A DNA stretch of 57,714 bases. Source: Klebsiella pneumoniae (GTDB lineage: Bacteria; Pseudomonadota; Gammaproteobacteria; Pseudomonadales; Pseudohongiellaceae). The position numbers were made by a program, and so were the translations under genes. The notes under the pieces were generated by a model, which searched no databases, was not told the DNA's origin, and was given only the letters and a program-made list of their open reading frames with translations. The DNA is taken from assembly GCA_945902215.1 (NCBI GenBank), contig CAMDML010000009.1, forward strand, positions 1-57,714, written 5' to 3'. Positions within the stretch are counted from its first letter, which is position 1; each line of letters starts with the position of its first letter. Positions 26,564 to 37,137 of the stretch are shown piece by piece.

Positions 26564-27997
26564 ATGAGTACCAAATCTCCCAGCTTCCGCAAAACCAAAA
26601 TCATCTGCACCCTCGGCCCCCAGACCAGCTCCTATGAGATGCTCCAGCAATTGCACGCGGCCGGCATGGACATCATCCGGCTGAATATGTCGCACGCCAC
26701 ACAAAAGTGGGCGGGCAAGATGATTGAACACATCATTGAGTTGAACAAACATACCACTTTCCCGGTGGGCATTCTGCTCGACACACAAGGACCGGAAATC
26801 CGCACCGGTGTGCGCGAAAGCGATCTCGATCTGAAATCCGGTGACGAAATTTCGATTACGGTGCGCGATGGCGTGGACGTTGAGGAATCCTCAATCCGCA
26901 TCAACTACGACGAACTGATTGATACCGTGAACGTTGGCGACCGCATTACGGTCGACAACGGCCTGATCAACCTCGAAGTGCTGGAGAAGGACAACAACCG
27001 CATGCGCTGCAAGGTGCTTGACGGTGGCATCCTCGGCAGCAAGAAGCATGTGAACCTGCCCGGCATTCGCGTCAACCTGCCCGCGATCACGCAGAAGGAC
27101 CGTGAGGACATCCTGTTCGGGCTTGAGCACGAACTCGACTACATCGCGCTGTCTTTCGTGCGCGAAGCCAAAGATGTGCTGCAATTGCGCGAGCTGATCC
27201 GGCAACACAAGCCCGAGAAGGCGTCGACCATTAAAATTATTTCGAAGATCGAAGACCAGCAGGGTGTCAACAATCTGGAAGAAATCATTCAGGTGTCAGA
27301 CGGCATCATGGTGGCGCGTGGCGATCTGGGTGTGGAAATCGATCTCGCGGAGTTGCCGAATACGCAGCGCCGCATCGTGCGCCTGTGCGCCGAGTACGGC
27401 AAGCGCGTAATTGTTGCTACCCATTTGCTCGAATCGATGATCGAGAATCCGATCCCGACCCGTGCCGAAGTAACTGACGTGGCCAACGCGGTGTATGAAG
27501 AAGCGGATGCAATCATGTTGTCAGGTGAAACTACGGTCGGCAAATATCCGGTGCGTTGCGTTAAGCAGCTCAATGCGATTGCGCTGGCAACTGAGTGCAA
27601 ACCCGGACTCGGTTTCACGAAAAATCTGCGCAAAAATTCCGACCGGGAGCATCTGGCCGCCACTGCGGTTGAACTTGCCGAGTCACTGGAAGCCAAGGGC
27701 ATTGTGGTGGTGACGCGCCACGGCATCATGGCCAACTTCGTTACGAACTGTCATCCGCAAAGTTCACCTATCTTTGCCTTCACCAACATCGGCGTCACCC
27801 GCCGCATCATGACGATGAACCGCTACGTGTATCCTTTTAAGATCGAGTTCAGCCAGGTTCCTGAAGAAACCCTGGCGCGCGCGTTCCATGAACTGAAGGA
27901 CAAGGCGGGTTTTGTCAGTGGCGACAAGGTAGTTGTGATTTCCGATCTCTTGATCGGTCAGGACACCGTTGGTATTCAGATTCGTTATCTGCCGTAA
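26564..27997 (+). CDS. pyk: Pyruvate kinase
   Basis: The 477-residue enzyme shows TKIICTLGP near the N-terminus, the IRLNMSHAT motif, DTQGPEIRTG, and the active-site region TIKIISKIEDQQGV with the catalytic Lys, followed by ARGDLGVEID. It converts phosphoenolpyruvate and ADP to pyruvate and ATP. The length and sequence resemble PykA-type enzymes of Gammaproteobacteria. The gene diverges from pepF and converges with queA with 36 bases between them. Confidence 0.95.
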   Translation: MSTKSPSFRKTKIICTLGPQTSSYEMLQQLHAAGMDIIRLNMSHATQKWAGKMIEHIIELNKHTTFPVGILLDTQGPEIRTGVRESDLDLKSGDEISITVRDGVDVEESSIRINYDELIDTVNVGDRITVDNGLINLEVLEKDNNRMRCKVLDGGILGSKKHVNLPGIRVNLPAITQKDREDILFGLEHELDYIALSFVREAKDVLQLRELIRQHKPEKASTIKIISKIEDQQGVNNLEEIIQVSDGIMVARGDLGVEIDLAELPNTQRRIVRLCAEYGKRVIVATHLLESMIENPIPTRAEVTDVANAVYEEADAIMLSGETTVGKYPVRCVKQLNAIALATECKPGLGFTKNLRKNSDREHLAATAVELAESLEAKGIVVVTRHGIMANFVTNCHPQSSPIFAFTNIGVTRRIMTMNRYVYPFKIEFSQVPEETLARAFHELKDKAGFVSGDKVVVISDLLIGQDTVGIQIRYLP

Positions 27998-28033
27998 GTT
28001 TCCGGCTCCGGTGACCAGAACAGCAAAGACACT

Positions 28034-29062
28034 TCAGGCGATGAACATCGCATCGCCGTAGCTGAAGAACCGGTATTTCTCCCTGATCGCTTCCGCGTAA
28101 GCAGCCATGATGTGCTCATGGCTGCTGAACGCGCTGACCAGCATCAACAGGGTTGATTCCGGCAAATGAAAGTTGGTGAGCAGCGCATCTACGGTTTTGA
28201 AGGCATAACCGGGATGAATGAAGATGCGGGTGTCGCCCTGAAATGGTTGGATGGTTCCTGCCTGACTCGCGGTTTCGAGACTGCGTACCGAAGTGGTGCC
28301 GACCGCCACCACACGTCCACCACGCGCCTTGCAAGCTTGTACCGCCGCGCAGGTTGCTTCCGATACTTCCAGATATTCCGCATGCATGCGGTGGTCCTCG
28401 ATATTTTCGGTGCGCACCGGCTGGAAAGTTCCGGCGCCAACGTGCAGCGTGACGGTAGTGGTTTCAATTCCGCGGGTTTTGATCTTCGCAATAAGATCTG
28501 AATCGAAATGCAGTCCTGCTGTCGGTGCAGCCACTGCGCCGCTGCGTTCAGCAAATACGGTCTGATAACGTTCCTGGTCAGTGCTCTCATCCGGTCGTTT
28601 GATATAGGGCGGCAAGGGCATGTGGCCAATGCGTTCGAAAAAAGCCATTAGGTCTAGCGCGGGCGGGAAACCGAGAATGAAGAATTCGTCTTGGCGGCCA
28701 CGGACCTTTGCTTCTACCGTGGTGCTGCCATCCATAAAGAGCAGGGGCATGCCTGGGCGCAACGATTTGCCGGCCCGGACCTGGGCCACTACTTCATTTC
28801 CCGCCAGCACCCGTTCCAACAACACCTCGATCTTGCCTCCGGTGGGTTTGCGTCCATAGAGACGGGCAGGTATCACGCGGGTGTTGTTGAATACGAGCAG
28901 GTCACCCGCTTGGAGCAGATCGGGTAAATCGGTGAAACGCCGGTGACTGACTGCCCCGGAATGACGGTCAAGCTCCAGTAGCCGGCTGCCCGTGCGCTGT
29001 GCGGTGGGACGGAGCGCAATGAGCTCCTCGGGCAGGTCATAGTGAAAGGCGCTGACTTTCAT
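28034..29062 (-). CDS. queA: S-adenosylmethionine:tRNA ribosyltransferase-isomerase
   Basis: A 342-residue protein with the standard N-terminus [18 protein letters not shown] and motifs [23 protein letters not shown] and [17 protein letters not shown]. QueA makes epoxyqueuosine from the preQ1 base inserted by Tgt. I chose ATG at 29062. In many relatives queA and tgt are adjacent in one operon; here queA points the other way and is separated from tgt by tRNA-Leu and mdh. Confidence 0.95.
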   Translation of the reverse strand: MKVSAFHYDLPEELIALRPTAQRTGSRLLELDRHSGAVSHRRFTDLPDLLQAGDLLVFNNTRVIPARLYGRKPTGGKIEVLLERVLAGNEVVAQVRAGKSLRPGMPLLFMDGSTTVEAKVRGRQDEFFILGFPPALDLMAFFERIGHMPLPPYIKRPDESTDQERYQTVFAERSGAVAAPTAGLHFDSDLIAKIKTRGIETTTVTLHVGAGTFQPVRTENIEDHRMHAEYLEVSEATCAAVQACKARGGRVVAVGTTSVRSLETASQAGTIQPFQGDTRIFIHPGYAFKTVDALLTNFHLPESTLLMLVSAFSSHEHIMAAYAEAIREKYRFFSYGDAMFIA

Positions 29063-29133
29063 CGGGTAACTTTTAGCAGGGGCAAAGGCCAAAAACAGAG
29101 GTGGCAAGCGTACCCAAAACGACGGTGCGGCGA

Positions 29134-29162
29134 TAGGCAGGTGTGCAAGTCGATGGTATGAT
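29134..29162 (+). promoter_or_regulatory. Promoter of tRNA-Leu
   Basis: TAGGCA (29134-29139), a 17-base spacer and TATGAT (29157-29162), followed by a GC-rich discriminator GCGCGCC, which is typical of stable RNA promoters under stringent control. The tRNA begins 30 bases downstream of the -10 box. Confidence 0.55.
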
Positions 29163-29191
29163 GCGCGCCGTTTACTTCTGCCAATCAAAAT

Positions 29192-29277
29192 GCCGGAGTG
29201 GTGAAATGGTAGACACGACGGACTCAAAATCCGTTGCCCTTAAAAGCGTGTCGGTTCAAGTCCGACCTCCGGTACCA
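29192..29277 (+). tRNA. tRNA-Leu (anticodon CAA)
   Basis: An 86-base class II tRNA with a long variable arm and an encoded CCA end. The acceptor stem pairs GCCGGAG with CTCCGGT, and the T arm contains GGTTCAAGTCC. The anticodon stem ACGGA/TCCGT encloses a loop with CAA at 29225-29227, which reads UUG leucine codons. It lies between queA and mdh. Confidence 0.96.
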
Positions 29278-29347
29278 CTTTTCATGAATAGGCCCCATCT
29301 CTCCTTGCAATGCTTGGGCTTTGTTCATTGCCACAGGACCTTCCCAC

Positions 29348-30325
29348 ATGAAAGCACCAGTCAGGGTCACCGTTACCGGCGCTGCCGGCCAGATCAGCTA
29401 TTCACTGTTGTTCAGAATCGCCGCCGGCGACATGCTTGGCAAGGATCAGCCCGTGATCCTGCAATTGCTGGAGATCACCCCGGCACTGAAAGCCCTGATG
29501 GGCGTTGCGATGGAACTGGAAGACTGTTCCTTTCCCTTGTTGCAAGGCATCGTCCAAACCGACGATCCCGCCGTAGCTTTCAAAGATTCTGATTACTGCC
29601 TGCTGGTCGGCGCACGTCCACGTGGCCCCGGCATGGAGCGCAAGGATCTGCTCGAAGCCAACGCCAAGATTTTTTCTGTGCAAGGCAAAGCCATAAACGA
29701 TCATGCCAGCCGCAATGTGAAAGTGCTGGTGGTTGGCAACCCGGCCAATACCAACGCATTGATCGCTTACCGCAATGCACCTTCGCTCACAGCAGGCCAG
29801 TTCACCGCAATGACCCGCCTCGACCACAACCGTGCCATCGCGCAGCTTGCACTGAAGACCGGCAAGCACACCACCGACGTGAGCAGCATGATCATCTGGG
29901 GTAACCATTCCTCCACGCAATATCCTGACATCCATCACTGCACCGTGGCTGGCCAAGCTGCAACGCAATTGACGGACAAAGACTGGATGGTCAAGGATTT
30001 CATTCCGGTTGTGCAGAAACGCGGTGCTGCGGTAATCGACGCACGCGGATCTTCCAGTGCTGCTTCGGCGGCGAACGCTGCCATCGAGCATGTCCGCGAT
30101 TGGGCTCTGGGCACCAACGGCAAGATTGTCAGCATGGCCATTCCGAGTGATGGCAGCTACGGTATCGCCAAGGGTCTGATCTATTCCTTCCCGGTGACCT
30201 GTGCCAACGGCGCGTACAGCATCGTGCAGGGACTCGCGATCAGCGACTTCAGCCGCGATTTGATGCAGAAGACCGAAAAGGAACTCGCTGAAGAGCGCGA
30301 CGCGGTTTCTCACCTGCTGCCCTGA
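29348..30325 (+). CDS. mdh: Malate dehydrogenase (NAD)
   Basis: The 325-residue enzyme belongs to the cytosolic-type malate dehydrogenase group. The nucleotide-binding segment [19 protein letters not shown] is followed by the substrate loop [27 protein letters not shown] and the catalytic His in [13 protein letters not shown]. It interconverts malate and oxaloacetate in the citric acid cycle. I chose ATG at 29348 (MKAPVRVTV). A REP-like repeat begins 11 bases after the stop and leads into tgt. Confidence 0.95.
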   Translation: MKAPVRVTVTGAAGQISYSLLFRIAAGDMLGKDQPVILQLLEITPALKALMGVAMELEDCSFPLLQGIVQTDDPAVAFKDSDYCLLVGARPRGPGMERKDLLEANAKIFSVQGKAINDHASRNVKVLVVGNPANTNALIAYRNAPSLTAGQFTAMTRLDHNRAIAQLALKTGKHTTDVSSMIIWGNHSSTQYPDIHHCTVAGQAATQLTDKDWMVKDFIPVVQKRGAAVIDARGSSSAASAANAAIEHVRDWALGTNGKIVSMAIPSDGSYGIAKGLIYSFPVTCANGAYSIVQGLAISDFSRDLMQKTEKELAEERDAVSHLLP

Positions 30326-30335
30326 GCGTGCGCCT

Positions 30336-31535
<1,200 letters not shown>

Positions 31536-31547
31536 AAAGGTATCGTC

Positions 31548-31886
31548 ATGAGCTTCTTCATCAGTTCCGCTTTAGGTCAGACAGCCGATGCCGCTGCGGC
31601 TTCACCCAACGCAGGGATCTTCAATTTCCTCTTTCTGGGTGGCTTTGTCCTGATTTTTTATTTCCTGATCTGGCGTCCCCAGTCCAAGCGCGCCAAGGAG
31701 CAAAAAGCGCTGGTCGACGGCCTTGCCAAGGGTGATGAAGTCATGACCAACAGCGGCATTCTGGGCAAGATCAACAAAATTGATGACCACTATGTCTCCC
31801 TCCAGGTGGCCGACAACCTTGAGTTGAAAATGCAGAAATCTGCCATTGGTGCGGTGCTGCCCAAGGGCACCATCAAGTCCATTTAG
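31548..31886 (+). CDS. yajC: Sec translocase accessory subunit YajC
   Basis: A 112-residue membrane protein with one transmembrane segment (about residues 25-42, FLFLGGFVLIFYFLIWRPQ), followed by the conserved KEQKALVDGLAKGDEVMTNSGILGKI region. It binds SecDF and AcrB in other bacteria. It starts 12 bases after tgt and precedes secD by 36 bases in the standard operon. Confidence 0.95.
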   Translation: MSFFISSALGQTADAAAASPNAGIFNFLFLGGFVLIFYFLIWRPQSKRAKEQKALVDGLAKGDEVMTNSGILGKINKIDDHYVSLQVADNLELKMQKSAIGAVLPKGTIKSI

Positions 31887-31922
31887 TCAGAAGACATTTC
31901 AGAAGACAAAGAGTCCGCCTCC

Positions 31923-33794
31923 ATGCTCAACAAATTTCCCCTCTGGAAAAACCTGCTCATTGTGCTGATGGTGGTGCTATCTGCGGTTTATGCGGCGCCT
32001 AATTTCTATCCTGCGGACCCTGCGATCCAGGTTTCGCATGACAGTGGCATTGTGGATCAAGCGGCACTCGCCACGGCCACCAAGGCGCTGGAAGAGGGTG
32101 GTATCGAGTTCACCAGGGCAGAAATTGAAGACGGCATTGCGTTGATACGGCTGCGCAACCAGTCAGACCAGGGCAAGGCGCAGCAATTGGTTAACCTGGT
32201 CTTGCCGCAGGACTTTGTCGTGGCGCTGAATCTGGCAGCCACCACCCCTGACTGGCTGTCCAGGCTTGGCGGGAAGCCGATGAACTACGGCCTCGATTTG
32301 CAGGGAGGCGTGCATTTCCTGATGGAAGTTGACCTCAAGGCCGCCGTTGCCAAACAGTTGAACGACTCACTCGCCGCAATGCGGACCTTGTTGCGTGAGG
32401 AGCGGATTCGTTATCGCCCACCTCTCAGCGTCGATGACACCAACCGCATTGTCATCCGTTTTACCGAAGCCGAATCACGCACCATAGCCAACGAGCTGAT
32501 TCGCGCCCAATTCCCGGACTTTTTGTTCCGCACCGATGAAGTTGGCGAAGATTTCATCCTGTATTACTCCATGACCGAATTGAGCACTTTGCAACTTCAG
32601 GACTATGCGATCCAGCAGAACCTGACAACTCTTCGTTCGCGCATCAATGAGCTCGGTGTCAAAGAACCCAAGATCCAGCAAATGGGTGTCAACCGCATCT
32701 TGATTGAATTGCCCGGGGTGCAAGACACGACTCGCGCAAAAGACATGATCAGTGCCGTGGCAACCCTGCAATTTCATCTGGTGGATGATGGTCGCGCGCC
32801 AGCAGGCACCACCATTGAATACGACTACTTAGGCACGCTCTATCCGCTGAACGAGGAGATCGTTGTAGGCGGCGAAAGCGTTACCGGCGCGCAAACTTCG
32901 ATTGATCCACAAACTACGCTGCCGCAGGTCAATATCACGCTGGACGCAGTCGGTGCGCGCCGCATCAACGAAATGACCCGGGTCAACATTGGCAAGAGCA
33001 TGGCGATCCTGCTCAGTGAAACCAAGACACGCAACGTCACCGAAGTGGGTCCTGATGGAGAACTCGTGACGAAGTCGGTGCCGTTCGTCGACGACCATTT
33101 GATTAGCGTGGCGACGATACAAGCCGCACTCGGTCGGCAGTTCCGCATCACCGGTCTGCAGAGCAATGAGGCCAATGATCTTGCTTTGTTGATCCGGTCA
33201 GGCGCGCTGGCCGCGCCAATGCATTTCGTCGAGGAAAGTACCGTGGGTCCCAGCCTTGGCGCGGAAAACATCGAGAACGGCGTGAATTCCGTGTTGGCCG
33301 GTTTCGCCTTGATCGTTGTCTTCATGATTCTGTTGTACCGTATCTGCGGCATCATCGCCAACATTGCCTTGGCCGTGAACGTGCTGATGATCATGGCCTT
33401 CATGTCCATTCTGGGAGCCACACTGACCTTGCCTGGCATTGCTGGCATTGTGCTGACACTCGGTATGGCGGTAGACGCCAACGTGCTGATCTATGCCCGT
33501 ATCCGTGACGAGCTGCTCCGCGGCATGAGTGTCGCGCGCGCGATTGATGTGGGCTACGACAAAGCCTTTGTCACAATTCTTGATTCCAACCTGACCGGTT
33601 TGATCGTGGCCATCATCCTGTACTCGATCGGCACCGGCCCCATCAAAGGTTTCGCAGTAACCACGTGGGTCGGTATCCTCACCTCAATGATGACCGCCAT
33701 CTGGATTTCGCGTGCTCTCGTCAATTCCCTTTATGGCGGCAAGGATGTGAAATTCATTTCCATCGGCATGAAAATGCCGCAAGCCACCGAATAA
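31923..33794 (+). CDS. secD: Protein translocase subunit SecD
   Basis: The 623-residue inner membrane protein has an N-terminal transmembrane helix (residues 9-26), the large periplasmic domain with YGLDLQGGVHFLMEVD and INELGVKEPKIQQMGVNRILIELPGVQD, and a C-terminal block of five membrane helices including LTLGMAVDANVLIYARIRDE. With SecF it uses the proton motive force to pull exported proteins through SecYEG. Gene order yajC-secD-secF is the normal one. Confidence 0.97.
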   Translation: MLNKFPLWKNLLIVLMVVLSAVYAAPNFYPADPAIQVSHDSGIVDQAALATATKALEEGGIEFTRAEIEDGIALIRLRNQSDQGKAQQLVNLVLPQDFVVALNLAATTPDWLSRLGGKPMNYGLDLQGGVHFLMEVDLKAAVAKQLNDSLAAMRTLLREERIRYRPPLSVDDTNRIVIRFTEAESRTIANELIRAQFPDFLFRTDEVGEDFILYYSMTELSTLQLQDYAIQQNLTTLRSRINELGVKEPKIQQMGVNRILIELPGVQDTTRAKDMISAVATLQFHLVDDGRAPAGTTIEYDYLGTLYPLNEEIVVGGESVTGAQTSIDPQTTLPQVNITLDAVGARRINEMTRVNIGKSMAILLSETKTRNVTEVGPDGELVTKSVPFVDDHLISVATIQAALGRQFRITGLQSNEANDLALLIRSGALAAPMHFVEESTVGPSLGAENIENGVNSVLAGFALIVVFMILLYRICGIIANIALAVNVLMIMAFMSILGATLTLPGIAGIVLTLGMAVDANVLIYARIRDELLRGMSVARAIDVGYDKAFVTILDSNLTGLIVAIILYSIGTGPIKGFAVTTWVGILTSMMTAIWISRALVNSLYGGKDVKFISIGMKMPQATE

Positions 33795-33816
33795 GCGCAG
33801 CGCGCGGAGAACTCCA

Positions 33817-34764
33817 GTGAAGGATTTGACAAGCGTAATCCCGTTCATGCGATACCGTATGCATGGGCTGGTGTTTTCCACCGTTCTCCTGCTGGCCTCG
33901 ATTGGTGCCATCGCAGTTAACGGCTTGAATTACGCGCTCGATTTTACGGGCGGAACCCAAGTGCAGATGTTGTACGAGTCGCCGCCTGATCTGGAAGTGA
34001 TCCGCCAGACCTTGGTAGACGCGGGCCTCACTAATAATGAAGTGGTGATGCTGGGTGCCGATGAGATCGTACAGATTCGCATTCAAGACGGTGCTGGTGG
34101 CGAGAACGCCCAAACCGAATCCGGTGAAACTGCCGTGCGCGTCACGGAGATTCTCAGTGCTGCGGCCAACGGCGAAGTCACGTTTGGTGGCAGTGCGTTC
34201 ATCGGCGCGCAGGTTGGCGCAGAACTGAAAGAGCAGGGCGGGATGGGCATGCTGGTCGCCACTTTCCTGCTGATGATCTACATTGCGCTGCGTTTTCAGT
34301 TCAAGTTTTCGGTGGGGGCGGTGCTGTCCGTTGCGCACGATGTGATCATTACGCTGGGCTTTCTGGCGTTTACCCAACTGGATTTTGACCTGAACGTGCT
34401 CGCTTCAATTCTCGCCATCATCGGCTATTCACTCAACGACACCGTGGTGGTCGCAGACCGTATCCGGGAGAATTTCCGCATGTTGCGCGGGTCGGAGCCG
34501 GAAGAGATTGTCGATATTGCGGTCAGTCAAACCCTGATCCGCACCACCATCACGGCAATCACAACGCTGCTGGTATTGTTCGCGCTATTCTTCTTTGGCG
34601 GGCAGGTGTTGTATGGTTTTTCGCTGGTATTGATTGTGGGTGTACTGATTGGCACGTATTCGTCCGTCTATGTGGCATCCACCACATTGATCTTCATGAA
34701 ACTGTCGAAGGAAGACATGATGCCGCCGGAAAAGGCAAACCCCGAATTGGACGCGCTGCCCTAG
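33817..34764 (+). CDS. secF: Protein translocase subunit SecF
   Basis: A 315-residue partner of SecD with a first membrane helix (about residues 17-34), the YALDFTGGTQVQMLYE motif and five C-terminal membrane helices containing GYSLNDTVVVADRIRENFR. It starts 22 bases after secD with GTG. Its stop is only 3 bases from the stop of suhB on the opposite strand, with no terminator visible between them. Confidence 0.96.
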   Translation: MKDLTSVIPFMRYRMHGLVFSTVLLLASIGAIAVNGLNYALDFTGGTQVQMLYESPPDLEVIRQTLVDAGLTNNEVVMLGADEIVQIRIQDGAGGENAQTESGETAVRVTEILSAAANGEVTFGGSAFIGAQVGAELKEQGGMGMLVATFLLMIYIALRFQFKFSVGAVLSVAHDVIITLGFLAFTQLDFDLNVLASILAIIGYSLNDTVVVADRIRENFRMLRGSEPEEIVDIAVSQTLIRTTITAITTLLVLFALFFFGGQVLYGFSLVLIVGVLIGTYSSVYVASTTLIFMKLSKEDMMPPEKANPELDALP

Positions 34765-34767
34765 AAT

Positions 34768-35544
34768 TTACAGTCCGGATGCCAGCTTCAGTAATGCCTT
34801 GAAGCACTTTGGATTACCGAATACGAGATTGTCGCTGTTCAGGCATTCCGGATTCCCGGCGCCATCGCTGATCAAGCCGCCGGATTCCTGCACGAGCAGA
34901 ATTCCCGCCGCGCTGTCCCAGGAACTCACTCCCGAAGTCCAGCCTGCATCCAGACGTCCGGCTGCGACATAGGCGAGATCAAGTGCCGTGGAACCGGTGC
35001 AGCGTAGCGCTCCCGCTACCCCAATCAATTTGTGCTGCAGCGCCAGCATTGCTTCGTAATTGCGCAGGCCTGCACAGCTCAGACTGATTGCGCCACCTTC
35101 CAGTTTGGCGCGTTTACCCACCCGGATACGGGTGCCGTTGAGTTGGGCACCGCTGCCTTTGCTGGCCGTGAACTCCTCATTCTTGATCGGATCCATAATC
35201 AGCGCGTGCTGCAGTTTGCCGCGCTGCACACAAGCCATCGAAATGCAGAAGTGGGGAAAGCCGAGCATGAAGTTGCGCGTACCGTCGATGGGATCGATGA
35301 TCCACACCGTGTCCTTGTCGGCCCCTTCCTGCAGGCCGCTTTCCTCGCCCAGAAAGCTGTGGTCGGGATAGGACTTGCGCAGAAGATGAATCAGCGTTTC
35401 CTCAACTTGCCGGTCCACATCGGTGACGTAATCGTTGGGGCCTTTCTCGAACACTTTGACGCGGTCGGGGCGGGCATGGGCTTGCACCATCAGGGTGGCT
35501 GCTTCTCTTGCTGCGCGCAGCGCGATGTTGATGATGGGATGCAT
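34768..35544 (-). CDS. suhB: Inositol-1-monophosphatase (SuhB)
   Basis: A 258-residue magnesium-dependent phosphatase. Metal ligands are in GEESG and the WIIDPIDGTRNF motif; the second signature SSWDSAAGILLVQESGG is near the C-terminus. Besides hydrolysing inositol phosphate, SuhB takes part in rRNA antitermination complexes. I chose ATG at 35544 (MHPIINIALRAAREA); the longer frame would run into the inverted repeat in front of trmJ. Confidence 0.94.
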   Translation of the reverse strand: MHPIINIALRAAREAATLMVQAHARPDRVKVFEKGPNDYVTDVDRQVEETLIHLLRKSYPDHSFLGEESGLQEGADKDTVWIIDPIDGTRNFMLGFPHFCISMACVQRGKLQHALIMDPIKNEEFTASKGSGAQLNGTRIRVGKRAKLEGGAISLSCAGLRNYEAMLALQHKLIGVAGALRCTGSTALDLAYVAAGRLDAGWTSGVSSWDSAAGILLVQESGGLISDGAGNPECLNSDNLVFGNPKCFKALLKLASGL

Positions 35545-35618
35545 GCTGGGACCTGTCTGATAACTGCGGAGTTTTGCGGAGGCGGCATCATAACAGGGGC
35601 AAGGGTGTAGAGTCGAAA

Positions 35619-35694
35619 TGGGGTCAGAGTAATTTGATGGCAGATCAAATTGTCGTCCCCTAGTATCATCGCTAATCAAATTACTCTGACCCCA
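35619..35694. repeat. REPIN-like element with 20-base perfect inverted repeats
   Basis: TGGGGTCAGAGTAATTTGAT (35619-35638) is exactly repeated in reverse at 35675-35694, separated by 36 bases. A second hairpin (AATTTGAT and ATCAAATT) forms between the left arm and the spacer at 35631-35651. This GGGGTCAGAGTAA motif is widespread beside RAYT transposases in proteobacteria, so it is probably a non-autonomous REP doublet. It lies 22 bases upstream of trmJ and between divergent genes. Confidence 0.8.
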
Positions 35695-35716
35695 ATCAGG
35701 TTCGTAAGGAAACACC

Positions 35717-36490
35717 ATGAATTTTGCCAATGTTCGCATCGTGCTGGTCGCTACGAGTCATCCCGGGAATATCGGCTCTGCGGCGCGGGCGATGAAAAAC
35801 ATGGGGCTCGGCCGGCTCGTACTGGTGGCACCAAAAATATGGCCAGCACTGGAAGCCCTGAGCCTGGCGGGCTCCGCGCTTGATGTTATCGACAATACGC
35901 AGGTGGTAGACACCTTGCAGGAGGCGATAGCGGATTGCCAATTGGTGATCGGCACCAGTGCAAGGCTGCGCAACATGCCGGTACCGCTGTTGGATCCACA
36001 GGCCTGTGCCGCAACCATCGTTACCCAAATGGCCTCACAGCAGGTGGCGCTGGTGTTCGGCCGGGAAGCCAGTGGGCTTTCCAACGATGAGCTGCACCTG
36101 TGTCATTACCACGTTCACATTCCGGTGACCGAAGAGTACCCCTCGCTGAATCTGGCAGCGGCGGTCATGGTGTTGTGTTACGAACTGCGCAAGACGGCCA
36201 TGACCCGCGAAGCCGGTGACCAGCCTCTGGTACAACCTGACTGGGACCAGGAACCGGCGACCATGGAGGAGTTGGAGCGCTATCTGGTCCATCTGGATCA
36301 GGTGTTGATCAGGCTCGACTTCCACAAGTCAGACAGCTCAAGGCAACTGCTGCGCCGGCTGCGGCGCCTGTACCAGAGAATCCGCCCAGATCGCATGGAA
36401 ATCAATATCTTGCGCGGCATTCTTACGGCAACGGAAGAAGCTCTGAATAAGGGTCAAGACGCTCCTGCAGGGGAGCCAGACAATAGTTGA
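35717..36490 (+). CDS. trmJ: tRNA (cytidine/uridine-2'-O-)-methyltransferase TrmJ
   Basis: A 257-residue SPOUT methyltransferase. The N-terminus [24 protein letters not shown] and the knot region [18 protein letters not shown] with [13 protein letters not shown] are typical of TrmJ. It methylates the ribose at position 32 in several tRNAs. The ATG follows AAGGAA. Its 3' end overlaps a putative promoter and IscR site of iscR. Confidence 0.93.
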   Translation: MNFANVRIVLVATSHPGNIGSAARAMKNMGLGRLVLVAPKIWPALEALSLAGSALDVIDNTQVVDTLQEAIADCQLVIGTSARLRNMPVPLLDPQACAATIVTQMASQQVALVFGREASGLSNDELHLCHYHVHIPVTEEYPSLNLAAAVMVLCYELRKTAMTREAGDQPLVQPDWDQEPATMEELERYLVHLDQVLIRLDFHKSDSSRQLLRRLRRLYQRIRPDRMEINILRGILTATEEALNKGQDAPAGEPDNS

Positions 36491-36507
36491 CTGAAACGCT
36501 TGGTTTT
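36483..36507 (+). promoter_or_regulatory. Candidate IscR type 1 binding site
   Basis: The 25 bases from 36483 match about 20 of 25 positions of the known type 1 IscR consensus; the left half ATAGTTGACT matches completely. The site covers the -35 box of the isc promoter and the end of trmJ, which fits IscR autorepression. Confidence 0.65.
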
Positions 36508-36515
36508 ACGATAAT
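36487..36515 (+). promoter_or_regulatory. Sigma-70 promoter of the isc operon
   Basis: TTGACT (36487-36492), a 17-base spacer and GATAAT (36510-36515). It lies 35 bases before the iscR ATG and overlaps the IscR-type site. Confidence 0.7.
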
Positions 36516-36549
36516 GGCGCCCGCATCAAGACGAAAAGCGAGCGACTCT

Positions 36550-37059
36550 ATGCGTCTGACAACCAAAGGCCGTTATGCGGTCACAGCCATGCTGGATCTG
36601 AGCATCAACTCCACCAATGGGCCGGTGAACCTGAGCGATATCTCCAAGCGCCAGGACATTTCCCTGTCCTATTTAGAGCAACTCTTCGCCAAACTGCGCC
36701 GGCGCAAGCTGGTCAGCAGCGTGCGTGGGCCAGGTGGGGGGTATCGGCTGGGGCGCTCCGACAATCTGATTCATGTCGCGGAAATCATCGACGCCGTCAG
36801 CGAATCACTCGATACCACCAAATGCCAGGGCAAGGCTGACTGCCAGATGGGTGAAACCTGCCTGACGCACCACCTCTGGCAGGATCTCAGCGACCAGATT
36901 CATGCGTTCCTGAGCAACATCACACTGGCGGATCTTGTCTCCAAGCGCGAAATCGAAGTCATTGCCAAGAACCAGAGCGAGCGCGCCATTCGCCTTGAGC
37001 GTCTGCAAACGGAAGGCCGTCTGAAAAGCCCGGACGCGCTGATCACCTCGTCAATGTAA
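36550..37059 (+). CDS. iscR: Iron-sulfur cluster regulator IscR
   Basis: A 169-residue Rrf2-family regulator. The winged helix ([41 protein letters not shown]) is followed by the cluster ligands Cys92, Cys98, Cys104 and a nearby His107 ([17 protein letters not shown]). The [2Fe-2S] form represses isc genes. Start ATG at 36550; an earlier in-frame start at 36487 overlaps trmJ and the promoter. Confidence 0.96.
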   Translation: MRLTTKGRYAVTAMLDLSINSTNGPVNLSDISKRQDISLSYLEQLFAKLRRRKLVSSVRGPGGGYRLGRSDNLIHVAEIIDAVSESLDTTKCQGKADCQMGETCLTHHLWQDLSDQIHAFLSNITLADLVSKREIEVIAKNQSERAIRLERLQTEGRLKSPDALITSSM

Positions 37060-37092
37060 GGCACCAAGCAGTACCAATTGTAGAAAAGTTGT

Positions 37093-37125
37093 AGCAAGCA
37101 AGAGCAAGAGCAAAAGCAAAAGAGA
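37093..37125 (+). repeat. Purine-rich AGCAAG/AGCAAA hexamer repeat before iscS
   Basis: The iscR-iscS gap holds about five imperfect copies of a hexamer (AGCAAG, AGCAAA, AGAGAG) ending just before the ribosome site AGGAG of iscS. Such a tract is free of secondary structure and prone to slippage. Confidence 0.55.
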
Positions 37126-37137
37126 GTAGGAGCAGAG

